Assembly: GCF_001270495.1 (NCBI RefSeq)
Contig: NZ_LGUR01000002.1
Location: forward strand, 374,633 to 438,632
Direction: 5' to 3'
DNA: 64,000 nt
Source: Streptomyces viridochromogenes
Lineage (GTDB): Bacteria; Actinomycetota; Actinomycetes; Streptomycetales; Streptomycetaceae
The notes under the pieces are model-generated. The model was not told the DNA's origin. It worked only from the letters and a program-made list of their open reading frames with translations, and ran no database searches. Positions 8,994-15,657 of the stretch are shown here, in pieces (position 1 is the first letter of the stretch; every line of letters begins with the position of its first letter). The position numbers were made by a program, and so were the translations under genes.

Positions 8994-9938
8994 GTGGAAG
9001 ACAAAGGAGGCGCCCTGCCATCGCCGCAGCAGGCACGCGCACAGGCATCCGCGATCACTTCGGGAAAGACGGCTCCGGAAGCGGAGGCATCCCCGACTTC
9101 CCAGCTCAGGACGCTCTTCGACCAGCCCCGTCTGTCCCCCGGACAGCGACGCATCGCCCAGTACCTGATCGAGCACATCACCGAAGCGGCGTTCCTTTCG
9201 ATCACCGATCTCGCCGAGCGGGTCGGTGTCAGCCAGCCCTCGGTGACGCGTTTCGCCGGTGCGGTGGGGTTCAGCGGTTACCCCGCGCTACGGGAGAGGC
9301 TCCAGGCGATCGCCCTGGCCGGCCTCGCCGGGGGCCCCGCGGCGGCCGAGGAGAACGGCGCCAACGAACTCCAGTCCGCCGTGGACGCCGAGATCGAGAA
9401 CCTGGAGAACCTGCGGCGTGACTTCGCCGACCCCGACCAGGTGATCGACATCGGCCGCAAACTGTCGCAGTCGACCCCGCTGACCATCCTCGGGCTGCGC
9501 ATCTCGGCCTCCCTCGCCGAGTACTTCGCCTACGCGGCGCGCCGCGTCCACCCCGATGTGCGGCTGGTGACCCACGGCGGCAGCGTCGCGTACGACGCGC
9601 TGCTCCAGTCGCGTGAGGCCGGCGGCACCTGGGTGCTGGCGTTCTCCATGCCCCGGCACGCCCAGGAGACCCTGACCGCCGTACGGGTCGCGCGCAGCGC
9701 CGGTCTGAAGGTGGCCCTGATCACCGACCTGGCGCTCGGCCCGGTGGCCGACACCGCCGACATCGTCTTCGCCACCGGCACCGGCTCCCGGCTGGTCTTC
9801 GACTCCTACGCCGCGCCCGGTGTGATGGCCGCCGCGCTCCTCCAGGCCATGACCGACGCCGACCCGGAGCGGACGCAGGCGCGGCTGGAGGACTACGAGC
9901 ACATCTCCGACCAGCACCAGTTCTTCCTGCGGGACTGA
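8994..9938 (+). CDS. MurR/RpiR family transcriptional regulator
   Basis: 314 residues: an N-terminal RpiR helix-turn-helix (about 40-115, with VSQPSVTRFAGAVGFSGY as recognition segment) and a C-terminal SIS domain (about 150-290) that senses phosphosugars. Two starts are possible. GTG at 8994 would be leaderless, 8 nt after a TATGTT -10 box (8980-8985). An in-frame CTG at 9015 is preceded by a near-perfect GGAGG (9006-9010). I annotate the longer form. No murQ or other phosphosugar gene is adjacent; the palindrome at 10042-10061, 3' of this gene, resembles RpiR operators. Confidence 0.88.
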   Translation: MEDKGGALPSPQQARAQASAITSGKTAPEAEASPTSQLRTLFDQPRLSPGQRRIAQYLIEHITEAAFLSITDLAERVGVSQPSVTRFAGAVGFSGYPALRERLQAIALAGLAGGPAAAEENGANELQSAVDAEIENLENLRRDFADPDQVIDIGRKLSQSTPLTILGLRISASLAEYFAYAARRVHPDVRLVTHGGSVAYDALLQSREAGGTWVLAFSMPRHAQETLTAVRVARSAGLKVALITDLALGPVADTADIVFATGTGSRLVFDSYAAPGVMAAALLQAMTDADPERTQARLEDYEHISDQHQFFLRD

Positions 9939-9950
9939 TCACCCCGCGAC

Positions 9951-9965
9951 CGGTCCTTCGGACCG
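9951..9965 (+). terminator. Hairpin with UUCG tetraloop after the RpiR gene
   Basis: CGGTC C TTCG G ACCG forms a short stem closed by the exceptionally stable cUUCGg tetraloop, 12 nt after the TGA. There is no U-tract, as is usual in high-GC actinobacteria. It is a plausible weak terminator or 3'-end stabiliser. Confidence 0.45.
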
Positions 9966-10031
9966 CCTGCCCTCACGGGCGAGCACGGCGCACCCCACTC
10001 CAGCCGAACCACCACACCATGGGGCTATTCC

Positions 10032-10092
10032 TTTCAAATCACGCATGAATGTTTTCATGCGCCTTGAAAAGCGGACGGCATATATAAATACT
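10032..10092 (+). promoter_or_regulatory. Nested palindromic operator with AT-rich promoter
   Basis: CGCATGAA (10042-10049) and TTCATGCG (10054-10061) are perfect 8-bp arms around TGTT. A second pair, TTTCAA (10032-10037) and TTGAAA (10064-10069), brackets them almost concentrically. TTGAAA also suits a -35 box, and a strikingly AT-rich TATATAAATACTT (10081-10093) supplies the -10. TGAA-N4-TTCA is the type of site bound by MurR/RpiR regulators, and such a gene lies just upstream. The 417-bp gap 9939-10355 holds this site, the UUCG hairpin and no gene I can support; about 260 bp separate it from the next start. Confidence 0.5.
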
Positions 10093-10355
10093 TCACACGC
10101 ACGCAACATCCGCCCGCCGAAAGCAGCCGGTCCGCTCATGCGCACGTCACCCCATCCGTCGTGCGACCGCCGTCCGCTTTCCGGGCTCCTCAACGAACAC
10201 CCCGTTGCCGCCGTCTCCTACCCGCGTCGGCGCTCGGGACGTTCGGTCGGGCATCGCCTGCGCGAGCGCCCGTGGCGGCGGCCCCGGTCATCCCCTAGGC
10301 CGGGGCCGCCCCGACTCCGTCGGACACCCCAGACGACGCCGCACACCCGGAAGCG

Positions 10356-10730
10356 ATGACCATGACCCTGACGACGACGCGCATCAGCTCGGACTGGCCG
10401 TGCCAGGTCAAGACCCCCGGTTCCTACGACTGGGAACGCTCGGCGGCCAAGTGGCTGCGTGAGCTGGTGCCGGCCCGCTACGCCAGCTACCCGGCGCTGA
10501 TCCGCCACCCCGTGCTGCTCGCCCGCCATGCGCAGATCCAGGTCCAGAACGAGATCCGGGTCGCGCGCACCGCGCTCCAGACCGCACGCGCCGACCTGCC
10601 CGCCCTCGGCATGCCCGAGTCGGTCATCGAGCACACCATCAAGATGTACGCGGCGGAGGTCATGCAGCTCCAGCACATCGCCCGCAGCGTGCGCGCGGTG
10701 TCCCAGGCCCTGGTCGACCGCGGGCGCTGA
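10356..10730 (+). CDS. Small protein of unknown function, 124 aa
   Basis: I do not recognise a named family. The product is soluble, with no signal peptide or membrane segment, predicted helical and amphipathic through its second half (LIRHPVLLARHAQIQVQNEI onward). Coding is supported by strong third-position GC and by lying alone behind an AT-rich promoter region. The stop is followed after 36 bp by the end of a convergent gene. If the nested palindrome upstream is its operator, it would be the main local target of the RpiR regulator, which would link it to sugar or wall metabolism; that is inference. Confidence 0.7.
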   Translation: MTMTLTTTRISSDWPCQVKTPGSYDWERSAAKWLRELVPARYASYPALIRHPVLLARHAQIQVQNEIRVARTALQTARADLPALGMPESVIEHTIKMYAAEVMQLQHIARSVRAVSQALVDRGR

Positions 10731-10766
10731 CCGGTCGTCACCGTTCGCCACCGGGCGGGCCGGTAG

Positions 10767-11585
10767 TCAGGACGCGCCGGCCGTCGCCGCACAGGTGACC
10801 TCCGCCGAGGGGGTACCGGACTCCGAGGTGTCGGCGATGAACCCGAACGTGACGCTCGCACCGGGCGCCAGCCTTCCGTTCCACGAGGCGTTGGCGACGG
10901 TTGCGGCGCCGTCCCCCGTCGTGGTGAGGGTGCCGTCCCAGACCTGGGTGAGGCGGGCGCCGTTGTCCGGTACGACGGTCGCGGTCCAGCCGGAGACGGG
11001 CGAGGCGGGCGCGTTGGTCACGGTCACCTCGCCCTGATAGCCGCCCTGCCAGCTGTTGACGGTCCGAAAGGACGCGGTGCAGGCGGAGGAGCCCCCGGGT
11101 CCGCCCGAGTCGCCGGCGCCGGGTGGGCCAGGTGCGCCCGGGGTGGGCTCGGCCGATGTGGAGGCGGTGACCGACGGGGCCGGATCCTGAGCCTCGGCCG
11201 CCGCGCCGTCGCCGCGGCCGGAGAGCAGCAGCGCCCCGCCGAAGCCGACGACGGCTGCCGCCGTCACGGTGACCGCCAGGGCGGCGCGCCGAAATCCGGG
11301 GCCGGACCCGGCCGGACCGGAGCCGACGCCGCCGCCTGAACCGCTGCCTCTGCCGCTGCGGCGCGGTGCGATCCTCGTCTCCTCGACGACGGGCGGGAGT
11401 TCCTGTGTCGCGTCCTCGGCGCCGGGCAGGGACCGGGGCACGGCCACACTCTCGTAGCCGTTGCTGTCCTGCTCCATCTCCTTGAACAGCTCCGCGAGGG
11501 CGTCGGTGCGGCGTGGGCGCAGGACACGGATCGGTTCCAGGGCCGAGCCTTCGTCGGGTTGCGCGGGGTCGGGCCTTGTGGACAC
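10767..11585 (-). CDS. Membrane-anchored protein with C-terminal cellulose-binding (CBM2) domain
   Basis: 272 residues. The N-terminal ~100 residues are cytoplasmic and charged (IRVLRPRRTDALAELFKEME). One membrane segment follows (AALAVTVTAAAVVGFGGALL), then a Pro/Thr/Ser-rich linker, then a CBM2-like beta-sandwich of about 100 residues: opening Cys (SACTASFRTVNSWQGGY), Trp residues (GWTATV, QVWDGT, ASWNG) and closing Cys (AEVTCAA). No catalytic domain is present. GTG at 11585 has AAGGAG at ideal distance; a longer frame upstream lacks an RBS. It would display a polysaccharide-binding module outside the cell; the ligand and purpose are inferred. Confidence 0.82.
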   Translation of the reverse strand: MSTRPDPAQPDEGSALEPIRVLRPRRTDALAELFKEMEQDSNGYESVAVPRSLPGAEDATQELPPVVEETRIAPRRSGRGSGSGGGVGSGPAGSGPGFRRAALAVTVTAAAVVGFGGALLLSGRGDGAAAEAQDPAPSVTASTSAEPTPGAPGPPGAGDSGGPGGSSACTASFRTVNSWQGGYQGEVTVTNAPASPVSGWTATVVPDNGARLTQVWDGTLTTTGDGAATVANASWNGRLAPGASVTFGFIADTSESGTPSAEVTCAATAGAS

Positions 11586-11748
11586 GCCGATCTCCTTCCG
11601 TCCCGTCTTCACGGGCTTCACCATTCCCCGGGAAGGGATACGCGGTTGCCGTCCCGCCGGTTCAGCGAGAGCGCCCGGCGCCTCCCTGATCCGCCGCCCG
11701 CAAACGATCGATACGGTCAACTCGGTATCGCCCGTTCCGTACCGGCCG

Positions 11749-12582
11749 TCAGGCCCCCGTGGCGAGGAACCGGCGAAGAGACTCCTTCATCGCGGCCACG
11801 AAGGCGTCCCTTCGCGTGTCGTCCAGGGCGTCCAGGGACAGATAGGGGTTGAGGTCCTCCAGCTCGACCAGCAGCAGCTCGCCGCCCGGCGCGCGGCAGG
11901 CGTCGACGCGCTGGATGCCATGCCCGAGGCCGTTCCACTCGATGAAGCCCCGGGCGAACTCCACGTCACCGTCGGTGGGTTCGTACGGCTCCAGCTGCCA
12001 GCGCCGGTCGGTGTGCGGCGCGTACAGGGCGTACTGGAAGTCGTGGTCGACGAAGTAGAAGGAGACCTCGTACGTGAAGTCGACGCGGGGCTGGACCAGC
12101 ACGTCCCCGTCGACCAGCTCGCGCACGCCCTCCGCGGAGACGATCCGCAGCCCGATCGAGTCGGCGCCCAGCTTGGGCTTGACCACATATCGCTCGGTGT
12201 CGGGCAGAAGGTGCAGGTCCTCGGCGCGGTCCACGGTGGGGATGACAGGGTGACCCGCGGCGGTCAGGTCGAGCAGGTACTGCTTGCCGGCCATGTCCGC
12301 CTTGCCGGACAGCGGGTTGTACACGCGTGTCCCGCCGGCGATCGCGCGGCGGCGGAAGTCGTCGTACACGTCCTGGTAGGCCAGCACCGGGCCGCTGTTG
12401 CGCACGACGACCACGTCGAAGGCGGCCATGAGCGCGGCCGCGTGCCGGGGGTGGCACAGGGCGACGTCGAAGTCGTCGCGCAGCCGGGAGGTGAGGAGGA
12501 TGTCCTCGTCGCAGTAGCGGCGCCCGCGTGCCGGGTAGGCCAGGTCGGTGACGTACAGGACGCGAGATCGGGCGGGCGGCAT
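11749..12582 (-). CDS. ATP-grasp domain protein
   Basis: 277 residues resembling RimK/glutathione-synthetase-like ATP-grasp enzymes. An N-terminal pre-ATP-grasp region (VLYVTDLAYPARGRRYCDED) is followed by the ATP-binding lysine segment YVVKPKLGADSIGL (about 140) and an acidic metal-binding end ELEDLNPYLSLDAL (about 240). Such enzymes ligate a carboxylate to an amine or thiol with ATP. The substrate is unknown. ATG at 12582 has GAGGAG seven bases upstream. It is 163 bp upstream of the CBM2 gene on the same strand and transcribed away from the TetR gene. Confidence 0.75.
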   Translation of the reverse strand: MPPARSRVLYVTDLAYPARGRRYCDEDILLTSRLRDDFDVALCHPRHAAALMAAFDVVVVRNSGPVLAYQDVYDDFRRRAIAGGTRVYNPLSGKADMAGKQYLLDLTAAGHPVIPTVDRAEDLHLLPDTERYVVKPKLGADSIGLRIVSAEGVRELVDGDVLVQPRVDFTYEVSFYFVDHDFQYALYAPHTDRRWQLEPYEPTDGDVEFARGFIEWNGLGHGIQRVDACRAPGGELLLVELEDLNPYLSLDALDDTRRDAFVAAMKESLRRFLATGA

Positions 12583-12742
12583 GCGGGGCTCCTCGGCTGC
12601 GGCGGCAGCAGATCGTATGCAGACCGCAGCTCACCGAACAAACGTCGGATCAGTCGAGGTCACAGGCCCGCCGGCCACGAGCTCCCGCCCGCCGATTCCC
12701 TCCAGGCGGCGGTCACCTTGCCCATCCGCGCAACCCGCGGAC

Positions 12743-12778
12743 AGCACTGAGTACCCTGCGAGCAGCGCACTGAGTGCC
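12743..12778 (+). promoter_or_regulatory. Two TetR-type operator copies upstream of the TetR gene
   Basis: AGCACTGAGTACC (12743-12755) and CGCACTGAGTGCC (12766-12778) are degenerate and near-perfect copies of the palindrome GGCACTGAGTGCC, 23 bp centre to centre. The perfect copy lies at 13611-13623, in front of the next gene. The second copy overlaps the -35 region of the apparently leaderless TetR gene (TACGTT -10 at 12798-12803). Autorepression is the natural reading. Confidence 0.6.
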
Positions 12779-12810
12779 ATGGGCCTCGCTCTGGTGCTAC
12801 GTTCGCGTTC

Positions 12811-13560
12811 ATGAGCTCCAGCAGTGCGGCGCCCGGTCGCGGTGAGAAGGCGGAGGCCGTGGCGGCGAAGCCCCCGATGCGGGAGGCGCTTGTCGCGGCT
12901 GCCTTCCAGCTGTTCCTGGAGCGTGGCTACGAGCAGACGACGGTCGACGACATCGTGGCGTTGGCCGGTGTCGGGCGGCGGTCGTTCTTCCGCTACTTCC
13001 CGTCCAAGGAGGACGTGGTCTTCCCGGACCACGAGCGGTGTCTGGCAGACATGACGGCGTTCCTCGGCGCGAGCGGCGAGGAGCACGAGCCGGTGCAGCG
13101 GGTGTGCGACGCGGCCCGGCTGGTGCTGCGCATGTACGCGGAGAATCCGACCTTCTCGGTGCAGCGCTATCGGCTCACCAAGCAGGTGCCGGGGCTGCGC
13201 GCCTACGAGCTGTCGGTGGTGTGGCGGTACGAGCGCGCCCTCGCCGAGTATCTGCGCCGGCGTTTCGCGGGCCGGCGCGACGGGACTCTGCGGGCCGATG
13301 TGATCGCCGCCGCCGTGGTCGCGGCGCACAACAACGCGCTGCGCTCCTGGCTGCGCTCGGACGGCCAGGGCGATGCGACCGCCGCGGTGGATCACGCCCT
13401 GGGGTATGCGCAGTCCTCCTTCGGCGTCGCCCCTGCCCCGCGTTCGGCCGACGAAGCCGCGGACGATCAGGCCGAGGACGTGGTGGTCGTGGTGTCCCGG
13501 CGCGGTGCGCCGCTGTGGCGGGTGGTGCAGGAGATCGAGACCACGCTCGGGCGCGACTGA
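12811..13560 (+). CDS. TetR/AcrR family transcriptional regulator
   Basis: 249 residues. The N-terminal TetR helix-turn-helix is clear at about residues 27-75 (LFLERGYEQTTVDDIVALAG and RRSFFRYFPSKEDVVF). The C-terminal ligand domain is all-helical; the final ~35 residues (PRSADEAADDQAEDVVVVVS) form an acidic extension. The ATG follows a TACGTT -10 box by seven bases with no Shine-Dalgarno, so the mRNA is probably leaderless. Matching operators lie before this gene and before the downstream DUF35 gene, so both are probably its targets. The ligand is unknown; the DUF35 partner hints at an acyl-CoA. Confidence 0.9.
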   Translation: MSSSSAAPGRGEKAEAVAAKPPMREALVAAAFQLFLERGYEQTTVDDIVALAGVGRRSFFRYFPSKEDVVFPDHERCLADMTAFLGASGEEHEPVQRVCDAARLVLRMYAENPTFSVQRYRLTKQVPGLRAYELSVVWRYERALAEYLRRRFAGRRDGTLRADVIAAAVVAAHNNALRSWLRSDGQGDATAAVDHALGYAQSSFGVAPAPRSADEAADDQAEDVVVVVSRRGAPLWRVVQEIETTLGRD

Positions 13561-13610
13561 CCCGTATTCCCTCTCCACTCATATTCAGGGTACGCAGTGC
13601 CTTTACGAGT

Positions 13611-13623
13611 GGCACTGAGTGCC
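13611..13623 (+). promoter_or_regulatory. Perfect TetR-type operator GGCACTGAGTGCC
   Basis: A perfect 13-bp palindrome, extending to 15 bp with flanking T/A (13610-13624), lies 102 bp upstream of the DUF35 gene start. An AGTGCC half-site is present at 13596-13601. It matches the two weaker copies at 12743-12778. Confidence 0.65.
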
Positions 13624-13724
13624 ATACGCTGAGGCCGTGCACGGTTGCACGGTGAACCGGGCACGTGCGTGCTCGGGTGACCCGCGCACGTGGGATTCCG
13701 GCCCAGCGCAGGGAGTTGACCAGC

Positions 13725-14138
13725 GTGTACCACCCCTCAGGAAGCGTTGTTCGTCAGACGGTCGGCTCCGCGACCGGCGTGCTCGACGCCACGGCCGCCG
13801 ACCGGGAGGCCATCCATTTCCAGCGCTGCACCTGGTGCGGCACCGCCATGTACCACCGGCTGCTCTGTCCGGTCTGCCAGGGCAGCGATCTGCGGACGGA
13901 GCGCAGCGAGGGCGTGGGTACCGTCCGGCACTCCACCGTCGTCCACCGCAACACCCCCGCCGCGCGCAATGTGTCCCTCATCGAGATGGCCGAGGGTTTC
14001 GTCGTGCGCGGCCGTGTCATGGGCCCGCCCATCGGCATCCACAGCGGGGACCGGGTCCGGCTGTCCACGGCGAAGGACCCGGTCCGCAGCGAGCCGGTGT
14101 TCCAGCTGGTCGACGAGCCCTACCGGGCCTGGACCTGA
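13725..14138 (+). CDS. DUF35 OB-fold protein with zinc ribbon
   Basis: 137 residues. The N-terminal zinc ribbon is CTWCGTAMYHRLLCPVC (two CxxC pairs, about residues 27-43), followed by an OB-fold (GVGTVRHSTVVHRNT to VRLSTAKDP). This is the layout of DUF35/rubredoxin-like acyl-CoA-associated proteins that usually partner thiolases or related acyl-CoA enzymes, though no such enzyme gene is adjacent. GTG at 13725 has AGGGAG nine bases upstream; a longer frame has no RBS. Its 3' end overlaps the convergent oxidoreductase gene by 19 bp. Likely TetR-regulated through the 13611 site. Confidence 0.82.
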   Translation: MYHPSGSVVRQTVGSATGVLDATAADREAIHFQRCTWCGTAMYHRLLCPVCQGSDLRTERSEGVGTVRHSTVVHRNTPAARNVSLIEMAEGFVVRGRVMGPPIGIHSGDRVRLSTAKDPVRSEPVFQLVDEPYRAWT

Positions 14139-15514
14139 GTCCCCTGACCGCCCGGCCCCTCCCGGAGCGCGGGGATCAGCTCCCGTACGCCGACGGGCCG
14201 TCCCGTCTCGAAGCACCGGTTGGCGGCGAGCCCGACCGCCAGGGCCAGCGCGCCGTCGCGTTCGGTGGCCGTGGGGTGCGCCGCCGTGCGGGCTGCCGTC
14301 GCCGTGCCGGCCGGCCGCGCGGGCTCGACGGGGCCGAACAGGGCGTCGAGCATGCGCGGGTCTCCCCCGCCGTGCGCCTCGTGGGCGGTCACGAGCGGAA
14401 TGTCCACCGGGGGCTGCCACAGCGCGCGCAGCGTGAGCCGTGCGCCGCCCGCGTGCTCCGCGGCCGTGTCCCCGTGCAGCGCGCCGCTGCCTGAGCCGAT
14501 CCTCGTCCGGGGCCGCTGCCATCGGCTCTCCTCGACCTCGAGTTCGAGGCGTCCGGCGCTGCCGTTGAACATGACCCGGTATCCCTCCCAAGGTGAGTAC
14601 GCGGTGAGGTGGTACGTCATCGTCGCGCCCCCGGCGTAGCGCACGAGGACGGCCATGTCGTCCTCGATGGTGACGGGGCCGCCGAAGACGTTGCGGTCGC
14701 GGAGGTAGCCGTTGTCCGGCTCGGCGTCGAGGTAGAGGGCGCGCAGGGTGTCGTTGGCCGCCAGGTCCAGGGCGAAGGGGTCGTCGGCGGCCTGGTCGGC
14801 GCCGTGGGCGCGGTCGTAGTCCCGGCGCAGTCCGTGGCGTTCGCCCGCCTCACGGCCGTAGAAGGCGAGCCGTCCGTAGCCGAAGACATCCCTCGGCTCG
14901 TCCGCGAGCCACCAGTTGACCAGGTCGAAGTGGTGGCTCGACTTGTGCACCATCAGGCCGCCGCTGTGCCGCTTCTCCCGGTGCCAGCGGCGGAAGTAGT
15001 CGGCGCCGTGGCGTACGTCGAGCAGCCACTCGAAGTGGACAGAGAGGATCTCGCCGATCGCGCCGTCGGCGAGCAGGGCGCGAACCGTCTCGTGGACGGG
15101 GTTGAAGCGGTAGTTGAAGGCGACGGTGAGGGAGTTCCCGGTGGCCCTGACCGTGTCGAGGATGCGGTCGCAGCGGTCCGCGTCGATGGTCATCGGTTTC
15201 TCCGTGACCACGCGGCAGCCCGCCTTGAGGGCGGGGACGATGTAGCGGTCGTGTTCGGCGTCGACGGTGGTGACGACGACCTCGTCGATGTCCTCCTGGG
15301 TGAGCATGTCGGTGAAGCGGTCCGGCTCCCACTGGGTGGCGGTGGGTGCGCCGCGGTCGGCCAGCAGCCGGTTGTGGAAGGCCATGCGGGTGGGGCTGGG
15401 GTCGCAGAGGGCGGCGACGTGGTGGCCGGGGCGTTCGGCGAGCGCCCGGGTGAACGTCTGGGCACGGTGGCCGGTGCCGACAACGGCGGCGCGGCGTTGG
15501 GGAGTTCGGCTCAT
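14120..15514 (-). CDS. Gfo/Idh/MocA family oxidoreductase
   Basis: 464 residues. The NAD(P)-binding Rossmann fold opens with AAVVGTGHRAQTFTRAL. The family signature EKPM lies near residue 107, with HKSSHHF further on in the catalytic domain. The length exceeds the usual 330-400 because of an insertion around residues 200-270 and a longer C-terminus. ATG at 15514 was preferred over one 33 bp upstream because AAAGG precedes it. These enzymes act on sugars, inositols or related polyols; the substrate is unknown. It stands alone, convergent with the DUF35 gene and divergent from a secreted hydrolase gene. Confidence 0.87.
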   Translation of the reverse strand: MSRTPQRRAAVVGTGHRAQTFTRALAERPGHHVAALCDPSPTRMAFHNRLLADRGAPTATQWEPDRFTDMLTQEDIDEVVVTTVDAEHDRYIVPALKAGCRVVTEKPMTIDADRCDRILDTVRATGNSLTVAFNYRFNPVHETVRALLADGAIGEILSVHFEWLLDVRHGADYFRRWHREKRHSGGLMVHKSSHHFDLVNWWLADEPRDVFGYGRLAFYGREAGERHGLRRDYDRAHGADQAADDPFALDLAANDTLRALYLDAEPDNGYLRDRNVFGGPVTIEDDMAVLVRYAGGATMTYHLTAYSPWEGYRVMFNGSAGRLELEVEESRWQRPRTRIGSGSGALHGDTAAEHAGGARLTLRALWQPPVDIPLVTAHEAHGGGDPRMLDALFGPVEPARPAGTATAARTAAHPTATERDGALALAVGLAANRCFETGRPVGVRELIPALREGPGGQGTQVQAR

Positions 15515-15657
15515 CGTGGTGGCCTTTCCCGTCGGTCGCCCGCCCACTCCTCCACATCGCTCTTCCCTCGCCGCACAGGCAACGCACAGGCACCTCCTTC
15601 CGTCCTCCCCGGGTGAAGGGCCCGGGGCCGTCCCGGTGCGAACGGAAGGAGGGGCAC

